Source: Amyelois transitella
Lineage: Eukaryota; Arthropoda; Insecta; Lepidoptera; Pyralidae
Length of the DNA: 64,000 nucleotides
NCBI RefSeq assembly: GCF_032362555.1
Contig: NC_083531.1
Span: 2,914,001-2,978,000, forward strand
Direction: 5' to 3'
Below the pieces are notes generated by a model. The model did no database searches, was not told the origin of the DNA, and saw only the letters and a list, made by a program, of their open reading frames with translations. The position numbers were made by a program, and so were the translations under genes. Shown here piece by piece: positions 56,401 to 63,999 of this stretch (position 1 is the first letter of the stretch; every line of letters starts with the position of its first letter).

Positions 56401-59059
56401 GCCTTGGGGTGATGTGATCTGCATCACCCCTAGGAGGTTAAGGAAGTAGTTGCATTAAGCTAGCTTAAGACAAGCTAAAGCATGATATAGGTATATTATG
56501 AACAATAATACTATGACATATCGCTCAACGTTATTGGTCATTTCTGGACTCCCTCTTTATATTGAAACTCAAATCTCTTGTATAAAAAGTCTATGTACTT
56601 ACTATTTTATTACATACCGGTTGACATTTAACCAATTAGCTTTAATTTGTCTACACACTCAGTCCGCCATCCTGAAAAACACAATTTGCTGTTCCGTACG
56701 AAATCAAATACCTACCGGGAGCAAAATGTACAGAACATCTGATTTCTTTTTCTCGATTTCGCAGTTGGCCGCTTAGGTTTTTCAGGATAGTGGGCTGAGT
56801 ATGTAGACAAAGTAAAACTAATTGGTTAACTTATTGGTTAATTGGTTATATATAGTCAACCTGTATATAACCTTCGAGATTATACAATAGAAAATCATGA
56901 CAGTTTTTGTTAAGTACCTAATTTATTTAAACTTAACTATAAGCTATAATTTTTAGCATAAATAAAAAATTTGGCCGCCATTTTATCAATAAAGACGCAA
57001 AAGAAACAAATGAATGAAAGCGCGGGCGACGGTGCGGTGCCCATTGGCGAACTGTTTATTTACTTTCCAGTAACTACCCAAAATGACTTATACAGAATTA
57101 AAATAATTGATAACATAAAATATTCGCTTTCCAGATATGCAACAAGATTTAAAAGTACTTACATTGTATATTAACAGTCGCGTGAAGCCGCGCACTACAC
57201 CGCATACGTGCACACTCGCTATAGATGTTTAGGCGACTGCAATGAATGCTGCGCGGGGACCGGGGAGCGCTTGCCGCGTCGCGGCTCGCGGCTTGCGTTC
57301 GGTTCGGAATAGTTCGGATTAAGCCGAGCCGTATCTATGTCGCAGCTCACAGCCGTTTAAATAACAGCCTAGCCTCTTTACCAAACAGCGCCGTTCAACT
57401 AGCGGCTGATTATATTATTATTGTGTAATATAGTGTAATTTTTAATTATTATTATTATTTTTTTTTAATACCGGTATTACGGTATTTGTCCCTTCAGTTC
57501 CGGTGTTGAAATATCGAAAAAATCTGTCCGGGATACCGGAATTACGATATTCCGGAATTCCGGTATGCATGCCCTAGTTGTATCCAGACGTTTGGGCTTC
57601 AGTAATGACTTGCATTATTTGAGATTTTGTACGTAGGCGTATATGTTCAGGCACTTTTTTTATTTCACTAACCAACGACAAAAAGAAAAGTCTATCTTCA
57701 TCTTCTTCCGCCTTTTTCAACTCTACATTCTTATTTAAGACGTTAATCAATTCAACTCCTATATCATCTTCTTTATTTTTCTTTTTTTTTCGTTTTGGCG
57801 GTGGTACTACGACTGGGTCAGCTACGTTTTCTGTTTCATTTCTTTCATTTTCTTGCCTTTGCATGCTTGAATCAGTTTCATTGATAGATACTGTGTCCTT
57901 CAAAAACATTAAATTATTGTAAAATATGTATTGAGTCTTTTTCTTAGCCGCTGACCCACTCCTGGTAACATTGTCCTTTAGAGCTTTCACGAAATTATCC
58001 CTAATGTTCTTCCATTTCTTTTGTAATTCTTTTCCTAGAACAATACAACAAACAAGTTAATGATTTAGTCATAAAGTAATAGATTTGTTGTAATTCGTGT
58101 GACATGTGCAATAAAGAATATACATAGGTCATTGAATTCAATAAAACATGTAATAATAATAAAATGTTTGTTTCAGATATTTTGCAACAGGTTGTACATT
58201 CACGGAACTACATTATACATTCAAAATTGGAGTAAGCACTGTAGCAGAAATCGTACGAGAAGTTTGTTTTGCAATTTGGTTTTGTCTGAAAGATATTTGT
58301 TTGCCTGAACCAAACAAAGACGCTTGGAAAAAAATTGCCAATGATTTTTTTCAAAGAGCAAATTTTCCTAACTGCTTAGGTGCTGTTGACGGCAAGCACA
58401 TACGATGCATTGCACCTAATAACAGTGGCTCGATGTGTTTTAATTATAAAAGTTTTTTCTCTTTGGTTTTATTAGCAATATGCGACAGTAATTATAAATT
58501 TGTTATGGTTGATATTGGAGCTTTTGGTAAATTCAGTGACTCGTCAATATTTCAAAATTCGGTTTTCTATGAAAAAATGCAAAAAAACCAATTGGATATT
58601 CCAGAGCCACAACCGATTTCACAAAGCAGCGAGACATGTATCCCATACGTATTTGTAGGCGACGAGGCATTTGCGTTATCTACGAATTTAATGCGCCCAT
58701 ACGCAAAAAAAGATTTGGATGAAACCAAAAGAACGTTCAATTACAGGCTTTCTAGAGCAAGAAGATATGTAGAATGCAGTTTTGGAATTTATGCAAACAA
58801 GTGGCGTATATTTCATAGACCTCTAAATGTTCAATTCACTCTAGCAAAAGATATCATAAAAGCTACTTGTGTCTTACATAATTTTGTAAGAGATCGAGAT
58901 GGCTATTGTTTCGACGACTCACTCAGTTGCCCTTTGCCAGAAAATGTAACACAGGAAGGGTTAAGAAGGAACAATAAAACTGCGTTGAGATACAGAGAAT
59001 TGTTTGCCGAATATTTTATGACTGATGGGAAATTAGAATGGCAAAGAAATATGATTTAA
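44414..59059 (+). CDS. PH-4 Harbinger transposase, exon 1 split by PH-3
   Basis: Exon 1 starts ATG 44414 (MDAVEIACVIYFYSRKQRKK) and is cut at 44503 by PH-3. It resumes at 51341 (ETRNEFGQFASCFQELKK with the preceding Leu codons) and ends 51543 at AG|GTAAGT. Exon 2 is 58177-59059. Without PH-3 and one TTA copy the protein is 391 residues and fully open: ...YWIHPLLETRNEFGQF..., ...VITLR|YFATGCTFTELHYTF. Catalytic residues are in LGAVDGKHIRCIAP, VFVGDEAFAL and RARRYVECSFGIY. The intron contains partner exon 2 and hAT-3. The gene is disrupted now but was intact at each insertion. Confidence 0.88.
44666..50911 (+). CDS. PH-3 Harbinger transposase, two exons
   Basis: Exon 1 44666-44961 (MSENRRQHLFDSNVFLTLDL...) and exon 2 50056-50911 join in phase 2 (GG|GTAAGT ... 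TTTTCAG), giving 383 residues: YITLG|FLASGQPFKRLSLSFR. Catalytic residues are in VGAIDGKHCRIKNP, VFIGDEGYPL and RARKTIECAFGIL. The intron now spans 5.1 kb because M3 and hAT-4 lie in it; neither touches the exons, so this transposase could still be made if the long intron is spliced. It is the most divergent of the five enzymes. Confidence 0.9.
45296..46269. mobile_element. M3: fold-back element
   Basis: A 974-bp single complete copy with 8-bp duplications GATATACT (45288-45295 and 46270-46277). Ends ATGTGTGTCAGAATGGCGGG on both sides and arms of about 295 bp. The core is the same as in the first part of M2 but in the opposite orientation, again with the GTGAGTCGGACTCGCGCAC-type lepidopteran repeat. 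It sits in the transposase intron of PH-3. No coding capacity. Confidence 0.92.
46427..51116 (-). CDS. PH-3 MADF-BESS partner, two exons, interrupted by hAT-4
   Basis: Exon 1 51116-50975 (MSSDVQEQIISAIFERRPIW, NQLWEEIKNEL: MADF start), phase 1 donor G|GTAGGTG. Exon 2 starts 49986 (TDLKKKWKNLKDHYRKELKK), is cut at 49652 by hAT-4, resumes at 46804 and stops at 46427. Without hAT-4 and one 8-bp duplication copy it is 284 residues, open. The linker has repeated Ser-Gln-Glu-Ala-Ser units. The BESS-like end reads YYFFMSLLPQMEKFTPFQKF and RQKINQALLDEL, then YGYSTQQ. The intron (50974-49987) contains transposase exon 2 in antisense. Confidence 0.85.
48003..49232 (+). mobile_element. LINE (RTE-like) 5'-truncated reverse transcriptase
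   Basis: Reads the middle and end of a non-LTR reverse transcriptase on the plus strand: WDAQAGFRKGMGCTDHVFLL, GVRQGC, then the active-site LLYADDQVILASSAEELQEM in the open frame 48352-49137. The thumb and C-terminal region follows (LVYLGSKFTSDGKCDSDIER, LMYGSESWVW, MLRWFGHLERM, GRPSRTYLDQIKDVL). A short last part with GKWKEV follows in another frame. The early part has stops and a 21-bp fold-back at 48120-48165. The family recurs at 12799-12997. No endonuclease domain and no tail; it lies inside hAT-4. Confidence 0.85.
48120..48165. repeat. Fold-back hairpin, perfect 21-bp stem
   Basis: Arms 48120-48140 and 48145-48165 (ATTGCTCATTCGTGGATATG and inverse) around a TTTT loop. It interrupts the reverse-transcriptase frame just before AMAYDRVERNEL: the left arm is the ancestral coding sequence and the right arm an inverted copy of it. 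Confidence 0.95.
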
Positions 59060-59318
59060 CTGAAAATAGACCTATTTATTATGTTCTAAGATGTTTAAAG
59101 TATGTTTAGTTTCGTTTAAAAATATGTAACAATAATAATAAATACTTACCAAGACTTTTTTTTGCCTCTGTTGTCATCTCTTCTTTTCCAAAAATATCTA
59201 CTAATTCTTCCCACTGTTTCCGTTTTAAATCTCTATTCTTATAAACTGCTCCTTCACAATTCCAAATAGCTTCTCGTTGTTGAATTTCAACAATGAATTT
59301 CTCTGTGTCGAAGTTCAT
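51647..59318 (-). CDS. PH-4 MADF-BESS partner, two exons, interrupted by hAT-3
   Basis: Exon 1 59318-59150 (MNFDTEKFIVEIQQREAIWN, WEELVDIFG), phase 1 donor G|GTAAGT. Exon 2 starts 58034 (KELQKKWKNIRDNFVKALKD), is cut at 57577 by hAT-3, resumes at 51883 and stops at 51647. Without hAT-3 and one 8-bp duplication it is 287 residues and open. The BESS-like part reads RLFFLSLVSEIKKVPEHIRL and SQIMQVITEA. The tail is Pro/Gln-rich with GYQTPSF and a final DYLDLFNDNNSQ. The intron (59149-58035) contains transposase exon 2 in antisense. Confidence 0.86.
52083..54015 (+). repeat. Minisatellite of about 115-123 bp unit, split by a LINE
   Basis: Four diverged units, two at 52083-52383 and two at 53811-54015, each with CTTGAGATCAAATCAAATAA, TCTCCGACTCCTTGTCGATC and CAACATTCGTTAAACATA. 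They lie in the 3' flank of the hAT-3 transposase gene. The LINE at 52381-53816 inserted between units 2 and 3. Confidence 0.85.
52381..53816 (+). mobile_element. LINE (Jockey/CR1-like), 5'-truncated but open
   Basis: The open frame from about 52384 to 53616 encodes some 410 residues of reverse transcriptase without a break. It has QYGFRSGRSTEDTVSDFTKL, LDLKNAFDTVSVPILLQKLE (motif A), HGVPQGSVLGPTLFLIYINS (motif B), FSYADDTAIVF (catalytic motif C) and the thumb region AAKYLGVVIDQNINWHSHVE. The endonuclease and early palm are lost by 5' truncation. The 3' end is AATAAAGAATTTTTGAATTT, with AACATA on both sides as a likely short target duplication. The absence of stops implies a young insertion. 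Confidence 0.88.
54112..56126 (-). CDS. hAT-3 transposase with BED zinc finger
   Basis: Open minus-strand frame. A TTTTAG acceptor at about 56127 suggests that coding begins in an upstream exon or that the preceding ATG (56148) is the start; the exon then encodes about 670 residues. It starts with a BED finger (IWNHFLRASDGQSAKCKTCH ... HFRSVHPY). The RNase H-like core shows RFALTLDEWTSL (first D) and ISQTTDGASVMIKMG (second D), with a His/Cys pair CLAHG. The all-alpha insertion contains an acidic loop (SDEEFESDDTYEDDEDL). The dimerisation end has LPTSVESERVFSSAGYFCNR (catalytic E region). All key residues appear present, so the enzyme may be functional. Confidence 0.9.
56203..56343 (+). repeat. 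Lepidopteran interspersed repeat fragment (ACCCCGGCTTCGCA type)
   Basis: CGACCGACCCCGGCTTCGCA ... AGATCTAAGCATACATAGGG, ACAGACAGACAGCGG and CTTTGTTTTATACTA form a block common in moth genomes. It lies upstream of the hAT-3 transposase gene and is non-coding. Confidence 0.6.
56617..56863. mobile_element. Small inverted-repeat element (MITE), Tc1/mariner-like
   Basis: A 247-bp unit with arms of about 60-90 bp inverted to each other (AACCAATTAGCTTTAATTTG on the left; AACCAATTAGTTTTACTTTG read inward from the right), ends C(C/A)GGTTGAC and flanking TA on both sides. No coding frame. It lies within hAT-3, upstream of its transposase gene. Confidence 0.65.
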
Positions 59319-59697
59319 GGCTGCGCAACTCAAAACACGTGCATACTTCACCGGCGGCTCGCCGCAAACTAACCGCCAGTGCGTATACACAAGATGGCGG
59401 CTAGCCGCGAAGCGGGCCGCGGCCCTCCATTCAACCGCCGCGGTTGAAATTTTGTGGCGGTTTAGTGCGTACGATCATAAGCGGTTGCATATTAAACTGG
59501 AAAAGCGGCTAGCCGCGCGGTTAGCCGCCCCCGCGGTTAGCCGCTAGTGCGTAAGGGCCCATACTGCGGGGTGCGGCGGTGGGGGTAGAGAAGCGGGGAA
59601 TGCACACCATTGACCATCCATTTGCGCCCGCGTCTTTGACGACTGTGTACCTACGTGTTTTTTTCGGAGACCAGTTTTTTACGTTTTTTATTCCAAC

Positions 59698-62008
59698 ATG
59701 GAGGAAAAATTAATAACATTAGTTCAAGCCTATGATTATTTATATAATATGTCATCAAAACATTATATGAACACTCAAATGAAGAACAATGCGTGGAGAA
59801 TAATTGGGACAGAAATGAATAAAACAGGTAAATATTTTTGCAATATAATTATATTTTAATACTTCACACGGTATTAATGTCTATTTACAATATCGTTTTG
59901 CCATGGAATCGAGCCCTCATCAGAGTTAAAGTAATCTTTAAACATCTCCCGTACTGTCGTACCATCTAATGCATTGTTCATATTATTATCGTTTTCTAAA
60001 TTAATGCTTACACTTGCTATACTTTGACTTTCTGTGCTTGTACCACCTATGATGAAATTGTGTAAGCAAGTACATGCTAAAATGATATTATCAATATATT
60101 TTGGTTGAACCTGAATTCCTTTTTGACATAATTCGAAACGTTCTTGAAGTATACCAAATGCATTTTCGACGATACGCCTGGCTCTACTCAAACGATAATT
60201 GTATATTTTCATTGCTTCATCTGTCAATCGGTCGCTACTAAATGGTCTCATAATGTTTGTGGTTAACGGAAAAGCCTCGTCTGCTATAAAAACATAGGGC
60301 AACTCAAGATCTGTCCTCGGTAAACGTTTTTTTGGGGGAATATCGAGGGCATTAGAAGTCAATTTTTTTCCAAATATTGAGTTTTGCATTATACCTCCAT
60401 CACTATTTCGTCCATATGATCCTACATCTGCAATCACAAATTTATAATTTGCATCCACAACCGCTAGTAGCACGATACTAAAAAACTTTTTATAGTTCAT
60501 GTAGAGACTTCCACTATTGCGAGGTGCCCTTATCCTAAAATGTTTACCATCTATTGCACCGATGCAGTTCGGGAAATTCCATTTTTCATCAAATTCCATC
60601 GCGATTCGCGTCCATTTTTCCCTTGTTGGTTTTGGCATAACACTAGGCCTTAGGACATTCCAAATGACTTGGCAAGTTTCATGTACTATAGAGCGCACTG
60701 TACTAAACCCCATACGATAGCTGTAACCTAGAGACTTGAAGCTACTTCCCGTGATCAAAAATCTGAAAGATAATATAAAGAGGGGTAAGTGAGGCAGAGT
60801 GAAAGACAGGGTACAGTTAAACAAAGTCAATTAAATAATACGATATATTTATTTATATATAATTATGAATTCCTCACGATATTTTCCTTCACCGTAAAGC
60901 CAGTGGTAATTTTTACTTAGAAAAAAAATTAGCTCAATATAATCCCATAAACATAGCTGGTGCTAACCTAGTCACCTAGTCACTATCTAAGGCCTTTTCC
61001 CATTACCTACTTATTCTGATTCTATACCATTTTACCTGCTTATGTTTTGTTTTAGGTGAAGAATGTCAGAAAATATGGAGTAATATACGTAATAATTTTA
61101 GGAAAGCTCTGAATAACAGAAAAACAAAGAGTGGTGACCCGTACACAAAGCGACGCCCTATCAAGTTTGAAAAAGAGCTGGAGTTTTTGAAAAAATTCAT
61201 TCAGCACAGAAAACAAACCTCGAATTTGGACTCCTCTTCAGAGGATACGCAGACTTCTTTTGCAGAATCCGCTGTCGTTGATAGCGATGAACGTTCAGTT
61301 TCGCGAATGACCAATGATTCACACCATTCCTCAATAATACCAGAACCTACAACAACTGCTGAAATACTAAATAAATATATTGAATCGAAAAAGGAGGTGG
61401 ACGCCATTGATTCGTTCTTTCAAACAATGGCTGCCACAGTAAAAAAGCTACCAAAAAGAGAGCAGGTCCGAATAAAGAGACAAATATTTAATATGGTAAC
61501 TGACGCCGAATTAAACTACATAGAGGGAACTCCAGCTCCAACATCTGAAGATGTCTCTACCAATTTGCAACATCAACGACCATGCCGTACCGCTTTTACT
61601 TCAAGATCTGGCTGTGGAACCGCGGCAGGCTTGGGCTATGAAGCTGTATCAGGATCTGGCTATGAAACCACCTCAAGATCTGGCTATGAAACCACCTCAA
61701 GATCTGGCTATGAAGCAGCTTCGGGTCTGACTTTGGAACCGCCTCAGGCTCCGGTTATGAAGCAGCTTCGGGGTCTGGCTTTGGAACTGCCTCAGGCTCT
61801 GGTTATGAAGCAGCTTCGGGGTCTGGCTTTGGAACTGCCTCAGGCTCTGGTTATGAAGCAGCTTCGGGGTCTGGCTTTGGAACCGCCTCAGGTTCTGGCT
61901 ATGAACCTGCTTCACGGTCTGGTTATGAAACCGCCTCGGGCCCTGGCTATGAAGCTGCTTCAGGGTCTGGCTACAAAACTGCAGTTTCTGAATACGAAAC
62001 TAATCTAA
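59698..62008 (+). CDS. PH-5 MADF-BESS partner with Gly-Ser-Gly-Tyr repeat tail, two exons
   Basis: Exon 1 59698-59827 (MEEKLITLVQAYDYLYNMSS, NAWRIIGTEMNKT), phase 1 donor G|GTAAAT. Exon 2 61056-62008 (GEECQKIWSNIRNNFRKALN) completes the MADF domain. Total 360 residues. BESS-like segment: DSFFQTMAATVKKLPKREQV and RQIFNMVTDAEL. Residues from about 61600 on form 8-residue repeats SGYETTSR/SGYEAASG. Near 61727 a single base seems lost, so the frame changes from GSGFGTAS-type repeats to an LALELPQALVMKQLRG repeat; the other frame stays open to 62013. The intron (59828-61055) contains transposase exon 2 in antisense. Confidence 0.85.
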
Positions 62009-62507
62009 AGTAGTAGGTACTCTAAATTAAGTAAAAAGAAATAAAGATCCAGGAATTATCAGTGAGAAGATTTATCAGTGCAAAAACATAAAAATCGTTA
62101 TTATGTGTCTACAATTCATGATTGTATTTGGCAAAAAAAATTGTTTTTTTAATTAAATAAAAGAAGAAAATATTAAACTTATACAATCATTTAACTGCCC
62201 ACCTCAAACACAAGGATAATCTTTGATCGGCTTCAATGGGGTTGCGAAAATTGGTCCTCTGTTTTTCGATATATGGTCGACATATATTCAACAGTGCTTG
62301 AAATTTCTCATAATCCATTCTATGATAGTCATAAAATTTTTGCACGTCGTATTTTAAGTCATTAAATAAATTATTGAATTCACCCTTTGATTCCCTTTCT
62401 TTCCATAAATTATCAACCCAAAATCTTCTTCTATTCCTATTATTAGCCTGTGCACTTTCTTCTTCATCTGCAATAATCGATATCAACACTAAATCCCAAT
62501 CTACCAT
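59874..62507 (-). CDS. PH-5 Harbinger transposase, two exons
   Basis: Minus strand. Exon 1 62507-62203 (MVDWDLVLISIIADEEESAQ...), exon 2 60762-59874, joined in phase 2 across AG|GTGGGC ... CTTTCAG. 397 residues, open. Reading: SLCLR|FLITGSSFKSLGYSYR. Catalytic residues are in IGAIDGKHFRIRAP, VFIADEAFPL and RARRIVENAFGIL. The donor GTGGGC is weaker than GTAAGT in the other copies. Its intron (62202-60763) contains partner exon 2 in antisense. It is the oldest transposase of the nest by position, yet undamaged. Confidence 0.9.
61590..61990 (+). repeat. Coding tandem repeat of 24 bp units (48-bp higher-order)
   Basis: About 16 units such as TCTGGCTATGAAACCACCTC and TCTGGTTATGAAGCAGCTTC. From 61730 they alternate in pairs (GGCTTTGGAACTGCCTCAGG with the Tyr-type unit), giving a 48-bp period. 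Near-identical neighbouring units show recent expansion by slippage. It lies in exon 2 of the PH-5 partner gene. Confidence 0.9.
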
Positions 62508-62830
62508 TGTAAAACTGAGGCACACCAACACTCAATCAAACGCAACTGAAGACTGCAGGCAGCAGGAGTCGCTGAGGCGTGCTTTGTCATGCCGCGGCAC
62601 CCCGGGGCATGCCGGGGCATGCCGTGGCAAAGTGCTGGAATGCCGCGGCACGCCGTGGCATGCCGTGGTAAAATGCTGGTATGCCGCGGTATCTAAGCAG
62701 CCGGTGTGCGCTGACTCACGGCAAAATCCCTTGCCATGACGTCCCGGTCTGCGTAGGCCCTAAGTCGACTGCAAATAGACGGAGAGTGCGCAAGCGTCAC
62801 GCATCCACAAAATGAGCTCAGCTAAGAGCG

Positions 62831-62903
62831 CATACAGACGAACGGCATGGTGTCGACGGCAGGGTACCACCGCAGCCGTCGACGTGTCGGCGGCAGCAGT
62901 TAA
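62831..62903. repeat. GC-rich flank outside PH-5, right copy
   Basis: CATACAGACGAACGGCATGG, GTCGACGGCAG, CAGCCGTCGAC and GTCGGCGGCAGCAGT. The order and orientation match the left flank at 35516-35607. It ends at TTAA where PH-6 seems to begin. Confidence 0.55.
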
Positions 62904-63031
62904 GCCACGGATACACTAGGGGACAAATGGAGCAACATGTTGCGGAACATGTTGCTCAACAACTACGTGGAATGTGCCGAGATACATGTCGCGGAACATT
63001 TTGTCGACCACACTTCTCAGTGTTTATAGAA

Positions 63032-63454
63032 ATGTCGCCCGAGGAGGTTGTGGCTATTAGTGCTGCGTACATAGTAATTATATCGAGTGTGTTGAAACGT
63101 AAGAGAAAGAGAAGGTGGTGGATGCGGAATTTCTTATTACAACGAGAAAGAAGAGTAAATATTCTAAGTGATCTCCGAATGTCTGACGGATCGTTTGTGA
63201 ATTTTACTCGCATGTCATCATCTGATTTTGAAACTTTGTTGCAAATGATCGCATCTTCCATAGCCAAACAGGATACAATATTACGAAACGCTATTAGTCC
63301 TCATATCAGACTTGCCATTACATTGAGGTACTTGTCGACTGGAGATTCTTATGCTTCTTTGTCGTACACTTTTCGAGTGTCAAAACAACTGATACGTAAA
63401 ATAGTACCAGAAGTTTGTAAAGAACTGATAAATAAATTGAAGATATGTGTAAAG
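63032..63454 (+). CDS. PH-6 Harbinger transposase, exon 1 only
   Basis: ATG 63032 (MSPEEVVAISAAYIVIISSV...), open to a GTAAGT donor after AAAG at 63454: 141 codons, phase 0. The reading continues through the point where the other five have their intron: LAITLRYLSTGDSYASLSYT is unbroken here, and the intron comes about 44 codons later, after VCKELINKLKICVK. The DDE domain must lie beyond the window. The N-terminal region is clearly homologous (RWWMRNFLLQRERR, NFTRMSSSDFETLL). Confidence 0.85.
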
Positions 63455-63555
63455 GTAAGTTAAAGAAAACGCATATATTTTATTTATAATTGTATTTTAA
63501 TCTTCAGTAAAATAAATTTTAAAGAGTACGAGATGGATATAGCGACCAACGTAAA

Positions 63556-63999
63556 TTAATTAGTATTAGTGCCATCAATGCTATTAGTGTTCGAGGAATC
63601 CATAGTTTCAAGTATATCTTGTATAATATGCTCTTCAGAAGGCTCGGGGCTAATATCACTGGATGCAGTGCTATAGCCCTGTTGAACAACTGGCTGGCTT
63701 TGATTATTATAAATTGTACGGTATTTTCCTAAGCGTGCATCTAATAAAATATTATTAATATAATATTTAGCCATAATTACACTGTGTTCGTCATTTAATG
63801 CACGTAACTCAGTTCCTACGTACTGTCCATAAACATCGAATTCATCTCGGGACATCATTCTGTTTTTAGCAGCATGCAGAACTTCATAAGCCTCCTCTAA
63901 TCTATCTTCATTGGGGTGGCTCCTCTTGCGAGTTGGTCGCGACGATGAAGGTGTTGGTGCAGGGGTTGTAGGTTGCTCTGCTTGATCAATGGTAGATTG
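63556..63999 (-). CDS. PH-6 MADF-BESS partner, 3' part of exon 2
   Basis: Open minus-strand frame from the window edge to a stop at 63556-63558, about 147 codons: Pro/Ser/Thr-rich start (TPAPTPSSSRPTRKR), then RDEFDVYGQYVGTELRALND and MAKYYINNILLDARLGKYRT, a conserved helical region of Harbinger partner proteins. The tail contains QQGYSTASSD, the same GY-S-T motif as in the other partners. It begins 100 bp from the transposase donor and so lies inside the transposase intron, antisense. The MADF start is beyond the window. Confidence 0.8.
   Translation of the reverse strand, partial: QSTIDQAEQPTTPAPTPSSSRPTRKRSHPNEDRLEEAYEVLHAAKNRMMSRDEFDVYGQYVGTELRALNDEHSVIMAKYYINNILLDARLGKYRTIYNNQSQPVVQQGYSTASSDISPEPSEEHIIQDILETMDSSNTNSIDGTNTN

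Larger units (their letters stand above)
51892..57576 (-). mobile_element. hAT-3 transposon with BED-finger transposase
   Basis: Ends TAGGGCATGCAATACCGG and CCGGTATGCATGCCCTA with a perfect 8-bp duplication GTTGTATC (51884-51891 and 57577-57584). Repeated ACCGGAATTCCGGTA-like palindromes fill both subterminal regions (51900-51985, 57470-57565). It contains a 115-123 bp minisatellite, a nested LINE, the transposase gene, a lepidopteran repeat fragment (56203-56343) and a small MITE. It sits in partner exon 2 of PH-4. Confidence 0.92.
39822..59560 (+). mobile_element. PH-4: PIF/Harbinger transposon carrying three later insertions
   Basis: Ends GGGCCCTAACGCACTAGCGG (left) and, inward from the right, GGGCCCTTACGCACTAGCGG. 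ATA flanks both sides (39819-39821, 59561-59563). Subterminal GCGGTTGGCCGC and GCGGTTAGCCGC palindromes lie at both ends. Its own DNA is 39822 to about 39935, about 44374-44503, 51338-51891 and 57577-59560. It was hit by PH-2 in its left terminal region, by PH-3 in transposase exon 1 and by hAT-3 in partner exon 2. Removing these restores both reading frames exactly. Confidence 0.88.
35681..62760 (-). mobile_element. PH-5: outermost PIF/Harbinger transposon of the nest
   Basis: Flanked by TAA duplications (35678-35680 and 62761-62763), the three-base TWA-type target of PIF/Harbinger. Its ends match over about 37 bp with two mismatches: GGCCTACGCAGACCGGGACG, two variable bases, ATGGCAAGGGATTTT. 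GC-rich subterminal blocks with ATGCCGCGGCAT lie at 38640-38780 and 62580-62700. Its own DNA is 35681-35746, 38580-38779, 39797-39821 and 59564-62760, about 3.5 kb in all. The rest is PH-1, M1 and PH-4 inserted into its left end. It carries an intact interlocked gene pair (transposase minus, partner plus). Confidence 0.9.

Noticed and set aside
61590-61990. A CRISPR-like array
   Set aside because: Repeats are contiguous 24-bp coding units without spacers, in a eukaryotic gene frame.
35747-62507. A tandem cluster of host HARBI1 genes
   Set aside because: Each transposase sits between matched inverted ends, three-base duplications are present for PH-3, PH-4 and PH-5, and each carries its own MADF partner. 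These are transposons, not domesticated genes.
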